Assembly: GCF_000002235.5 (NCBI RefSeq)
Contig: NW_022145609.1
Location: forward strand, 34,914,630-34,978,629
DNA from: Strongylocentrotus purpuratus
Lineage: Eukaryota > Echinodermata > Echinoidea > Camarodonta > Strongylocentrotidae
Direction of reading: 5' to 3'
Length of the DNA: 64,000 nt
Shown here: piece after piece, positions 62,301 through 62,598 of the stretch
Layout of the letters: every line of letters begins with the position of its first letter
Numbering within the stretch: the first letter of the stretch is position 1
Translations under genes and position numbers: made by a program
The notes under the pieces: generated by a model
What the model was told of the DNA's origin: nothing
The model's input: the letters and a program-made list of their open reading frames with translations, nothing else
Databases searched by the model: none

Positions 62301-62598
62301 AAATACTACAACTCGGGAAGTAAACCAAATTTGTCTTACATCAGTAAAAACAATCCGTAGAGTATTGATCAGAGTGAATTTTGAGAGTAAGAAAAAGTAA
62401 CTTACCTTGCACCCAAAGTTTTTCCACGTTCGTTTCAATCTTGGTAAGTTTTAGTCCAACGGCAAATGCGCCCAATATAACGAGTCCAAGAAATAACGCC
62501 TTGCCGCAGTGGAGTTGTAGATAACATCCCAATGTGAATAAGAACGCCTGCAGCTTGCTTCGAAGCCACAATGCCGCCTTGTTTCCATGTGCCTTGCC
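2842..62598 (-). CDS. ptch1: Patched Hedgehog receptor, partial gene (20 coding exons, both ends missing)
   Basis: Patched is a 12-helix membrane protein of the RND/sterol-sensing family. It binds Hedgehog through two extracellular domains and, without ligand, keeps Smoothened off by moving sterol at the ciliary membrane. Joining 62598-62406, 39242-39053, 35459-35390, 35041-34944, 28323-28209, 27680-27588, 27219-27098, 24902-24755, 24376-24245, 22814-22656, 19734-19642, 8753-8628, 7986-7868, 7445-7010, 6740-6428, 5720-5575, 4951-4777, 4363-4083, 3602-3465 and 2984-2842 gives 3290 coding bases (about 1096 residues) with no stop. Residues run from just before helix 1 to helix 11. Diagnostic stretches are [18 protein letters not shown] (helix 4), [11 protein letters not shown] (helix 10), [16 protein letters not shown] and [12 protein letters not shown]. 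The first exon and the last exons are outside what I can see. PTCH2 or a single invertebrate ptc ortholog cannot be separated by eye, so the symbol marks the family. Confidence 0.97.
3465..3602 (-). CDS. ptch1: Patched exon 19 equivalent: helices 9 and 10
   Basis: 138 bp (46 codons), equal to human exon 19 as recalled. Acceptor TCCCTGTGCAG, donor TGCTAT/GTAAGT, phase 0 at both ends. It reads [20 protein letters not shown], then [20 protein letters not shown] and TLHTCY. The glutamate of GIGVEF in helix 10 pairs functionally with the helix-4 aspartates in this family. Confidence 0.97.
4083..4363 (-). CDS. ptch1: Patched exon 18 equivalent: end of ECD2 and helix 8
   Basis: 281 bp, equal to human exon 18 as recalled. 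Acceptor GTTCTCTCCAG, donor ATCTTG/GTAAGT, phase 1 in and phase 0 out. It reads (I)[19 protein letters not shown], then [20 protein letters not shown] and [20 protein letters not shown], followed by helix 8 ([20 protein letters not shown]). NYT, NTT and NIS are possible glycosylation sites. FWEQYIxLR before helix 8 is a strong Patched marker. Confidence 0.96.
4777..4951 (-). CDS. ptch1: Patched exon 17 equivalent: second extracellular domain
   Basis: 175 bp (human 184), acceptor TCATCTCTCCAG, donor GTCACA A/GTAAGT, phase 0 in and phase 1 out. It reads [20 protein letters not shown], then [20 protein letters not shown] and [18 protein letters not shown]. It aligns with human [20 protein letters not shown] and AYAASQANIRPHRPEW. 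Confidence 0.95.
5400..5545 (+). repeat. Dispersed repeat with terminal hairpin, copy 1
   Basis: It contains TCTGTTCAATG..., GGTAATGATAAGCGGGACGG, then a terminal hairpin (AATGCCTCTGGC ... GCTAGAGGCAG). The same arrangement recurs at 6170-6350 and 45320-45430. The left boundary is uncertain. Confidence 0.6.
5575..5720 (-). CDS. ptch1: Patched exon 16 equivalent: second extracellular domain
   Basis: 146 bp (human 143), acceptor TTCATCACCAG, donor AACAGG/GTAAGT, phase 1 in and phase 0 out. It reads (E)[19 protein letters not shown], then [20 protein letters not shown] and PESPADINR. Human has LQDAFDSDWETG.. GVLAYKLLVQTG..PIDISQ. NAT is a possible N-glycosylation site. Confidence 0.95.
5930..6350 (+). 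repeat. Dispersed repeat with terminal hairpin, copy 2
   Basis: Degenerate blocks such as GTGACCTTTAACATCTGACC and TGACCTGTGACCTCTTACAT lead to GGTAATGAAAAGCGGGACGG, a CAGACAGACAA stretch, and a terminal hairpin ATGCTTTCGGCACCACC ... GGTGGCGAAGGCAT near 6318-6346. Family-mate of 5400-5545 and 44030-45430. Confidence 0.6.
6428..6740 (-). CDS. ptch1: Patched exon 15 equivalent: helix 7 and start of ECD2
   Basis: 313 bp (human 310), acceptor TCTATTACAG, donor CTCCTAG/GTGAGG, phase 0 in and phase 1 out. It reads [20 protein letters not shown] (helix 7), then [20 protein letters not shown] and [20 protein letters not shown], ending [20 protein letters not shown] and [12 protein letters not shown] are Patched hallmarks that begin the second extracellular domain. 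Confidence 0.97.
7010..7445 (-). CDS. ptch1: Patched exon 14 equivalent: central cytoplasmic loop
   Basis: 436 bp (human 403), acceptor TTTTTTGCAG, donor GTCAAG/GTGAG, phase 2 in and phase 0 out. The first two thirds are low in conservation and rich in T, P, S and R ([20 protein letters not shown]). The end is conserved: [20 protein letters not shown], like human [30 protein letters not shown] sits where human has a PPPY ubiquitin-ligase (Nedd4 family) motif; here it is LPPY, a weaker form of that motif. Confidence 0.95.
7446..7867. other. Intron with a 24-bp perfect hairpin
   Basis: 422-bp intron between the helix-6 exon and the central-loop exon. Its main content is the inverted repeat 7536-7612. 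Confidence 0.7.
7536..7612. repeat. Perfect 24-bp inverted repeat around a CT microsatellite
   Basis: Arms 7536-7559 and 7589-7612 are exact reverse complements (TACAGTAGGCTTGCGGGTGC...). The 29-base loop holds about nine CT repeats. The RNA of either strand would fold into a stable stem. It may be a very small foldback element; no target duplication is evident. Confidence 0.9.
7868..7986 (-). CDS. ptch1: Patched exon 13 equivalent: helix 6
   Basis: 119 bp, equal to human exon 13 as recalled. Acceptor TTCTATGTCAG, donor CAAAG/GTAAGG, phase 0 in and phase 2 out. It reads [20 protein letters not shown] then [27 protein letters not shown] ends the sterol-sensing domain; the [12 protein letters not shown] stretch starts the central cytoplasmic loop. 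Confidence 0.95.
7987..8627. other. 641-bp intron between helix-6 and helix-5 exons
   Basis: AT-rich. Bases around 8170-8345 resemble 47560-47710 (both run from CAATC..GGCAG..GGTCAGTGGATTG to ATTAATTTCTGTTTTTCTCC and TACATTATGGATA/TATATTATGGATA), so this is a diverged copy of a dispersed repeat. Confidence 0.6.
8628..8753 (-). CDS. ptch1: Patched exon 12 equivalent: helix 5
   Basis: 126 bp, equal to human exon 12 as recalled. Acceptor CTTTTTACAG, donor TTCCAA/GTAAGT, phase 0 at both ends. It reads [20 protein letters not shown], then [20 protein letters not shown] and FQ. The IPIPALR turn between helices 5 and 6 is kept. It follows an 11-kb intron. Confidence 0.96.
9155..9425 (-). mobile_element. 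tRNA-derived SINE
   Basis: On the minus strand the head reads GTGTTGGCTCAGTCAGTAGA (box A) and GGTTCGAACCC (box B) with a tRNA-like spacing, so it is an RNA polymerase III promoter derived from a tRNA. A body of roughly 170 bp follows and ends in an ATT/TTA repeat tail at about 9158-9180. It is not a functional tRNA: the acceptor stem is not closed and no anticodon arm pairs convincingly. Confidence 0.85.
10472..10502. repeat. CT microsatellite
   Basis: About 14 CT repeats following AGCTCTCT. Typical simple repeat of these introns. Confidence 0.9.
11205..11591. mobile_element. Foldback element with about 37-bp arms
   Basis: Arm 11205-11242 (GTCTTCACACTCACGTTAG...) and arm 11555-11591 (...CTAACGTGAGTGTGAAGAC) are inverted copies, with a few mismatches in the inner part. 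About 310 bp lie between. The outer limits may extend to about 11140 and 11700, because GTGTGAAGAC recurs near 11685. Superfamily unknown. Confidence 0.65.
13152..13507 (+). mobile_element. TTAA-flanked MITE, family copy 1
   Basis: 356 bp, flanked on each side by TTAA (13148-13151 and 13508-13511). Terminal inverted repeats are AGGTAAAGACCAGT and ACTGGTCTTTACCT. No coding capacity. Copies are at 42433-42823, 60600-60973 and, truncated and inverted, 58787-58990. TTAA target sites are typical of piggyBac-type and Kolobok-type elements. Confidence 0.85.
13671..13688. repeat. C homopolymer run
   Basis: A run of about 18-20 C. One of more than a dozen C or G runs of 10 bases or more in these introns. 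Confidence 0.9.
14641..14712. repeat. GA-rich microsatellite
   Basis: GAGA repeats with interspersed AGAAAGAGGGAG units. Open frames on either strand are low-complexity Leu/Ser or Arg/Glu strings and not genes. Confidence 0.9.
15573..15690. repeat. GA/GAAA purine tract
   Basis: About 118 bases of almost pure purine (GAGAGAAAGAGAAAG...). It could form a triplex. The Arg/Glu-rich and Ser/Leu-rich frames through it are artefacts. Confidence 0.9.
15949..16068. repeat. CT-rich pyrimidine tract
   Basis: About 120 bases of imperfect CCT/CTTT repeats. It is about 260 bp from the purine tract 15573-15690, so the two strands could pair with each other as an imperfect inverted repeat. Confidence 0.85.
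16850..17242 (+). mobile_element. Non-autonomous TIR element
   Basis: The left end GGCTGCGTTCATGCTTAAAT and the right end ...TCAAGCATGAACGCGCCC are imperfect inverted repeats of about 25 bp. The 390-bp interior holds sub-repeats such as ACGCTCATCGT and GATCGTGATCGC and has no reading frame. CpG-rich compared with its surroundings. Confidence 0.75.
18449..18572 (-). repeat. Dispersed repeat (GGTGGACTTCCCC family), partial inverted copy
   Basis: Contains GAAGCAGAAAAACGAG, AAAAATTTGAGCAAAA, AAAGCTATGAATTTTTGAAG and CATATTGGCAACTCTGTGAC, which correspond to the reverse complement of the copies at 18768-18963 and 51642-51833. Confidence 0.6.
18768..18963 (+). repeat. Dispersed repeat (GGTGGACTTCCCC family)
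   Basis: Begins GTGCAGGGCAAATTGGAGAG, passes TGACAACTTCAAAAATTCC and TTTTTCTGCTTTAAATAAAA, and ends ATCAGGGTGGACTTCCCCTT. A close relative is at 51642-51833; diverged copies are at 26428-26560, 46872-46945 with 47395-47512, and (inverted) 53785-53965. Probably a TIR-element family with a TTAAAGGGGAAGTCCACCCT end. Confidence 0.7.
19031..19499 (+). mobile_element. hAT-like non-autonomous transposon
   Basis: Perfect 14-bp terminal repeats CAGACCTGCCAACC (19031) and GGTTGGCAGGTCTG (19486-19499). The interior has GTTGTATT... sub-repeats on the left, a stretch of A then T runs at 19349-19408, and CGTACT sub-repeats on the right. TCACTACTCAC occurs just before (19020-19030) and just after (19502-19512) it, offset by two bases from a simple duplication. 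A CAG start fits hAT elements. Confidence 0.75.
19642..19734 (-). CDS. ptch1: Patched exon 11 equivalent: helix 4 with the GVGVDD motif
   Basis: 93 bp (31 codons; human 99). Acceptor TTTTCCTGCAG, donor CTTCGG/GTAAGT, phase 0 at both ends. It reads [20 protein letters not shown] then [11 protein letters not shown]. The two acidic residues of GVGVDD in helix 4 are the RND-type cation-coupling residues needed for Patched activity; both are present. The loop after helix 4 is two residues shorter than in human. Confidence 0.97.
19735..22655. other. 2.9-kb intron between helix-4 and helix-2/3 exons
   Basis: Contains the repeat at 20047-20174, a CT tract at 20920-20938, C runs near 21180, 21756 and 22226, and CT-rich sequence at 21230-21620. 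No coding sequence recognised. Confidence 0.6.
20047..20174 (+). repeat. Dispersed repeat shared with 43783-43910
   Basis: CCTGTTGGTCTCCCATGATC through GTGACCATGCAGGGAGG to CCCCTGGCCAAACTAGTGCA. About 128 bp matches 43783-43910 at roughly 85% by eye. No TIR seen; family unknown. Confidence 0.75.
22656..22814 (-). CDS. ptch1: Patched exon 10 equivalent: helices 2-3 of the sterol-sensing domain
   Basis: 159 bp (53 codons; human 156). Acceptor TTTGGGTAG, donor ACTCAG/GTCAGT, phase 0 at both ends. It reads [20 protein letters not shown], then [20 protein letters not shown] and [13 protein letters not shown], matching human ..[20 protein letters not shown]... A diverged second copy of its first 80 or so bases lies about 140 bases upstream in the preceding intron (22932-23015). 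Confidence 0.96.
22932..23015 (-). pseudogene. Decayed partial duplicate of the Patched helix-2/3 exon
   Basis: On the minus strand, GTATGCCACACTGACCCTGA and the following bases match the start of the real exon (GTACGCCACACTAACCATGA; 24 of 27 around here). The next 35 or so bases also align with gaps. Reading after the acceptor-like TTAG (AG at 23017-23016) gives [20 protein letters not shown], in the phase used by the flanking exons. A donor-like AGT/GTAAGG at 22952 would close a 63-bp open mini-exon (22953-23015). The membrane segment after MKL is lost, so this is more likely a relic than a working alternative exon. Confidence 0.75.
23537..23742. mobile_element. TIR element with perfect 34-bp ends
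   Basis: The ends 23537-23570 (CCCCCTGTCCACACACAACA...) and 23709-23742 are exact reverse complements over 34 bases. The 138-bp interior repeats the motif GTGTGGACGCTC and ATACGTCGTATAACGAAAC. Length 206 bp, no coding. No clear target duplication. Confidence 0.85.
23815..24045. repeat. Tandem units related to the adjacent TIR element
   Basis: About three units of roughly 55-65 bp carry TGTGTGTGGACA, AATTTATACGATGATTCTTT and ATACGACGTTTC. The TGTGTGTGGAC core is the same as in the terminal repeats at 23537-23742, so this is probably a related or older element merged with it. Confidence 0.75.
24245..24376 (-). CDS. ptch1: Patched exon 9 equivalent: end of ECD1 and start of helix 2
   Basis: 132 bp (44 codons), equal to human exon 9 as recalled. 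Acceptor TTGTTTAAG, a weaker polypyrimidine tract than its neighbours; donor ATCATG/GTGAGT; phase 0 at both ends. It reads [20 protein letters not shown] then [20 protein letters not shown] and YAIM. NSS and NTT are possible glycosylation sites. [14 protein letters not shown] enters helix 2, the first helix of the sterol-sensing domain. Confidence 0.95.
24377..24754. other. 378-bp intron
   Basis: AT-rich. Nothing recognised beyond the splice signals. Confidence 0.5.
24755..24902 (-). CDS. ptch1: Patched exon 8 equivalent: first extracellular domain
   Basis: 148 bp, equal to human exon 8 as recalled. Acceptor GCTTCTCAG, donor ACAAAT/GTGAGT, phase 2 in and phase 0 out. It reads (S)[19 protein letters not shown] then [20 protein letters not shown] and RKFTN. 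Human has [20 protein letters not shown] and NWNEDKAAAILEAWQR at the same place. Confidence 0.95.
24903..27097. other. 2.2-kb intron in the first extracellular domain
   Basis: Bases 26428-26960 look like diverged copies of the GGTGGACTTCCCC-type dispersed repeat (TTAAAGGGAAATCCAACCTT at the left, GCAATCATTACAGG inside, AGCCCTTTAAAG at the right). The rest shows nothing recognisable. Confidence 0.5.
27098..27219 (-). CDS. ptch1: Patched exon 7 equivalent: first extracellular domain
   Basis: 122 bp, equal to human exon 7 as recalled. Acceptor GTTTCCAG, donor GAGAG/GTGAG, phase 0 in and phase 2 out. It reads [20 protein letters not shown] then [23 protein letters not shown] and YMxWxEELxxGG are Patched signatures; NQS is a possible N-glycosylation site. 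Confidence 0.95.
27220..28208. other. Introns of 368 and 528 bp flanking exon 6b
   Basis: AT-rich. Nothing recognised in either. Confidence 0.5.
27588..27680 (-). CDS. ptch1: Patched exon 6b: second half of human exon 6
   Basis: 93 bp (31 codons), acceptor TTTTTGCAG, donor GGAGAG/GTAAGT, phase 0 at both ends. It reads [20 protein letters not shown] then [11 protein letters not shown], matching human VGHGYMDRPCLNPADPDCP..APNK. The two cysteines (PCLNP and ECP) are conserved and probably disulfide-linked in extracellular domain 1. Confidence 0.95.
28209..28323 (-). CDS. ptch1: Patched exon 6a: first half of human exon 6
   Basis: 115 bp, acceptor CATTTCAG, donor AATAGA/GTAAGT, phase 2 in and phase 0 out. 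It reads (P)[20 protein letters not shown] then [18 protein letters not shown], matching human PLRWTNFDPLEFLEELKK.. WEEMLNKA. NKT is a possible N-glycosylation site. In human, as I recall, this and the next exon are one 199-bp exon; here an intron divides them. Confidence 0.94.
28387..28419. repeat. TA microsatellite
   Basis: About 16 TA repeats immediately before the first copy of the TTTTACTAAAGGCGTCATT block. Confidence 0.9.
28419..28641 (+). repeat. Direct duplication of a 62-bp block
   Basis: The blocks 28419-28482 and 28578-28641 both read TTTTACTAAAGGCGTCATT, then GGAGTGAAAAA(A)TGAGTCATT and AAGTAGACATT. An inverted piece (GATGTCCACTTAATG) occurs at 28754, beyond the telomere-like array. 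Confidence 0.85.
28647..28744 (+). repeat. Interstitial TTAGGG-type repeat array
   Basis: About 98 bases of (GGGTTA)n with occasional variants (GGTTTA, GGTTTATGGTTA, GGTTTTA). It is flanked by TA repeats and by the duplicated block. The repeat is the ancestral animal telomere motif. Confidence 0.95.
28781..28832. repeat. TA microsatellite
   Basis: About 25 TA repeats. It mirrors the TA run at 28387-28419 on the other side of the telomere-like array. Confidence 0.95.
30569..30740 (+). pseudogene. Non-LTR retrotransposon reverse-transcriptase fragment, broken
   Basis: From 30593 the plus strand reads [19 protein letters not shown], then, after a short frame slip, [13 protein letters not shown] and, after a second slip at the T run near 30691, [10 protein letters not shown]. 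Known from non-LTR (LINE/CR1/RTE-type) polymerases: WFxSYLxxRxQxV, GVPQGSxLGPLLF and IYINDL are conserved blocks in this order. Both ends are missing and the frame is broken, so it is a dead relic. Confidence 0.85.
32722..32783. repeat. G run and nearby C run (inverted)
   Basis: GAGGGGGGGGGG...CTTCTAA at 32722-32742, then a second GGGGGGAGGGGCTTCTAAC and a run of C ending by 32786. The two GCTTCTAA blocks are direct repeats. Confidence 0.7.
33622..34913. mobile_element. Foldback hAT-like transposon with five internal modules
   Basis: 1292 bp. It is flanked by the 8-bp target duplication CTAAAGAA (33614-33621 and 34914-34921). The ends are the inverted repeats TAACCCTGTAA / TTACAGGGTTA, followed by GATCGG-rich subterminal sequence. 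The interior holds modules of about 195-205 bp: two in one orientation (about 33748-33950 and 33972-34166) and three inverted (about 34170-34360, 34376-34567, 34586-34778). An 8-bp duplication points to the hAT superfamily. No coding capacity. Confidence 0.9.
34944..35041 (-). CDS. ptch1: Patched exon 5 equivalent: conserved [10 protein letters not shown] segment
   Basis: 98 bp, acceptor TATCCACAG, donor ATACC/GTGAGT, phase 0 in and phase 2 out. It reads [20 protein letters not shown] then [12 protein letters not shown]. The paired cysteines and the block [13 protein letters not shown] are among the most conserved of the Patched extracellular domain 1. It is separated from exon 4 by only 348 bp. 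The terminal repeat of a foldback transposon ends 30 bases below its donor. Confidence 0.96.
35042..35389. other. 348-bp intron
   Basis: Short intron with no visible repeat. Confidence 0.5.
35390..35459 (-). CDS. ptch1: Patched exon 4 equivalent: first extracellular domain
   Basis: A 70-bp exon, the same length as I recall for human exon 4. Acceptor TCCTTTGCAG, donor GATAGT/GTAAGT, phase 2 in and phase 0 out. With the two bases carried over it reads [20 protein letters not shown] and then LIDS. The W...C pattern matches WKLEHLC in human. In the pre-mRNA it lies 176 bases downstream of a 44-base G run (35636-35679 as C on the plus strand). Confidence 0.9.
35636..35679. repeat. Uninterrupted run of 44 C
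   Basis: 44 C on the plus strand, hence 44 G in the Patched pre-mRNA, ending 176 bases before the exon 35390-35459. A second run of about ten C follows at 35742-35751. The true length is likely to vary, and assembly of such runs is unreliable. Confidence 0.9.
38455..38926. mobile_element. TIR element with an internal tandem duplication
   Basis: The ends GTTACTTGCCGGATAACAGC... and ...GCTTTTATCCGGCAAGTAAC are imperfect inverted repeats of about 45 bp that include a GTACAGGG/GTAGAGGG block. Inside, a unit of about 135-150 bp starting CAAATCAATGTTATA and holding TTATTTGGGGGC, GGGGCTCCTACCC and AGTAGGTCCTAAGGA occurs twice in tandem. No target duplication seen and no coding frame. Confidence 0.8.
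39053..39242 (-). CDS. ptch1: Patched exon 3 equivalent: first extracellular domain
   Basis: 190 bp, acceptor CCATGCAG, donor GGAGT/GTAAGT, phase 1 in and phase 2 out. It reads [16 protein letters not shown], then [20 protein letters not shown] and [18 protein letters not shown], aligning with the start of the human extracellular domain 1 (GGRVSRELNYT.., QTPKEEGANVLT..). It follows a 23-kb intron, the longest in the window. Confidence 0.94.
39574..39606. repeat. GT microsatellite
   Basis: About 16 GT repeats. Confidence 0.95.
40628..40712 (+). mobile_element. 3' tail of a SINE or LINE-like element
   Basis: TGATGCGCTTAGAGACATTT, then AAGCGCTATATAAAAATTAA and an ATT repeat. This tail type (AAGCGCTATATAAA followed by ATT repeats) is common on invertebrate retroposons. 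A reverse-orientation relative is at 53293-53440. The body upstream is not recognisable. Confidence 0.65.
41998..42044. repeat. CT microsatellite
   Basis: TTTCTCTTTCTCTCTTTCTC leading into about 11 CT repeats. Confidence 0.9.
42433..42823 (+). mobile_element. TTAA-flanked MITE, family copy 2
   Basis: Same family as 13152-13507: left AGGTAAAGACCAGTATTGGA, right ACTGGTCTTTAGCT. The right flank is TTAA (42824-42827); the left is TTAG, one base off. It carries an extra CACGTGTCGCGCACGTGTGT segment near 42615-42635 not present in copy 1. Confidence 0.8.
43783..43910 (+). repeat. Dispersed repeat shared with 20047-20174
   Basis: ACCTGTTGGTCCCCCATGAT through GTGACCTTGCAGGGAGG to GGCCAAACTAGTACAGACAG. 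The second copy of the pair. Confidence 0.75.
44030..45430 (+). repeat. Degenerate GACCTTTGACCT array ending in a hairpin
   Basis: Units of roughly 120-190 bp recur with CCTTTGACCT(A), then ...AAATCTAATCA..., then GGTT/TTCTTGA near the end (for example at 44280, 44450, 44620, 44790, 44950, 45110, 45280). The array closes with GATAATGACAAAGCAGAACG, CAGCCAGACAAACCC, and a hairpin ATGCCTTCGGCCCCACC ... GGTGACAGGAGGCAT. The same ending occurs at 5505-5545 and 6318-6346. Confidence 0.7.
46872..47512 (+). repeat. Dispersed repeat (GGTGGACTTCCCC family), possibly split by an insertion
   Basis: 46872-46945 (AAGCAAATTGGAGAGATACC ... TGATGATAACTTTC) matches the left half of 18768-18963, and 47395-47512 (TTTTGCTC ... 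TTTCTGCTTTTATTTTGAAT ... GTCAGGGTGGAA) matches the right half. The 450 bases between hold a GT microsatellite (47170-47209) and no clear element ends. Confidence 0.55.
47170..47209. repeat. GT microsatellite
   Basis: About 20 TG repeats with one CG interruption. Confidence 0.95.
49083..49157. repeat. CT-rich microsatellite
   Basis: CTCTCCATCTCTCTTTCTCC units followed by about 13 CT repeats. Frames across it are Leu/Ser low-complexity. Confidence 0.9.
50398..50889 (+). other. Unexplained 163-codon open frame, probably not a gene
   Basis: The longest frame of the window that is not an exon or simple repeat. It starts ATGCGATGTGTCACAGAACG and ends TAA-side of CGGGATGATCCCCTATAATG. It has a basic first third ([14 protein letters not shown]), no signal peptide or membrane helix, and no family resemblance I can name. 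It lies in a local stretch (about 49910-50480) richer in CpG than the surrounding intron. It could be a decayed transposon gene or chance. Confidence 0.25.
51249..51274. repeat. Short perfect hairpin
   Basis: TCTACGACTT and AAGTCGTAGA with a six-base loop. Confidence 0.7.
51642..51833 (+). repeat. Dispersed repeat (GGTGGACTTCCCC family)
   Basis: CAGAGCAAATCAGAGAAGAG, GTTGCCAATTTGTAATTCAC, GACAACTTCAAAAATGT and the end GTCAGGATGGACTTCCCCTT. Closest relative of 18768-18963 (which reads GTACCAATTTGTGCTTCACT at the same place). Confidence 0.7.
53293..53440 (-). mobile_element. ATT-repeat tail of a retroposon, inverted
   Basis: On the plus strand AAT/TAA repeats (53293-53390) pass through AAGAAGAAGAAG into TTTATTTCATATAGCACTTA. 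The reverse complement is AAGTGCTATATGAAATAAA followed by ATT repeats, the tail also seen at 40628-40712. The poly-Leu frame across it is an artefact. Confidence 0.65.
53682..53703. repeat. TA microsatellite
   Basis: About 11 TA repeats. Confidence 0.9.
53785..53965 (-). repeat. Dispersed repeat (GGTGGACTTCCCC family), inverted diverged copy
   Basis: AAGTCCACTCCAAAAATAAC, GAAGCAGAAAAAACAG, GGTTTGAGCAAAATC, GAAAGTTATGAATTTTTGAA and AAATTGCCAATTTGGTTATG occur in the order expected of an inverted copy. Confidence 0.6.
55941..56045. mobile_element. Small hairpin element (105 bp)
   Basis: Arms of about 36 bp: AATTCGTCCTTGTTTTCACG + AAGTGACGGTAGTGA on the left, and the inverse TCACTACCGTCACTT + CGTGAAAACAGCGACGAATT on the right, with only a few mismatches. 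The loop is about 30 bases. No target duplication is obvious. Confidence 0.8.
57650..57735 (-). mobile_element. SINE relic sharing the CTTGCCAAAGGACATTAGTG block
   Basis: Bases 57658-57706 (GTAGATTAATC ... TCTTGCCAAAGGACATTAGTG) match 63560-63593. The tRNA-like part is degraded here (CCACCGCAAACCATGTGATC). Confidence 0.6.
58787..58990 (-). mobile_element. TTAA-flanked MITE, truncated inverted copy
   Basis: After TTAA (58783-58786), AGATAAAGTTGAGTTCTGGT and CATGCGATTGCATTGAGAAA are the reverse complement of the right end of the 13152 family, continuing through AAGGTTCTGGAGTCATCAAA and AGAAAGATGTATATGGGACT. The other end is missing. Confidence 0.75.
60600..60973 (+). mobile_element. TTAA-flanked MITE, family copy 3
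   Basis: 374 bp with TTAA on both sides (60596-60599 and 60974-60977). It is very close to copy 1 (13152-13507), including GATGCTAGATGCTAGATGAT, but has an extra ACTAAAG in the left end. Confidence 0.85.
61608..62200. mobile_element. 593-bp near-perfect palindromic transposon (MULE-like)
   Basis: Arms 61608-61893 and 61915-62200 (286 bp each) are reverse complements with two mismatches seen by eye, around a 21-base centre. The termini read TAGACCGAATTTTCCGTCTC. The 9-bp sequence CTCGGCCTC is duplicated on either side (61599-61607 and 62201-62209). A 9-bp duplication with long inverted arms fits Mutator-like (MULE) foldback elements. It has no coding frame. It lies 206 bases inside the first intron, next to exon 2. 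Confidence 0.93.
62406..62598 (-). CDS. ptch1: Patched exon 2 equivalent: helix 1
   Basis: Residues 1-64 of the visible protein. The acceptor is GATCCACAG before GGC AAG GCA, and the donor is CAAG/GTAAG. The reading begins [17 protein letters not shown], then a hydrophobic helix 1 ([17 protein letters not shown]) and the start of the first extracellular domain ([10 protein letters not shown]). Length is 193 bp, starting in phase 0 and ending in phase 1, the same as I recall for human PTCH1 exon 2. There is no suitable in-frame start codon in it, so an upstream exon must supply the start. Confidence 0.95.

Larger units (their letters stand above)
39243..62405. other. 23-kb intron between helix-1 and the next extracellular exon
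   Basis: No exon of Patched and no other convincing gene. It holds the TIR and foldback elements listed here, simple repeats, the GACCTTTGACCT-rich stretch (44030-45430), and long AT-rich tracts with nothing recognisable (about 51900-53280, 56100-58780, 61000-61600). Confidence 0.7.
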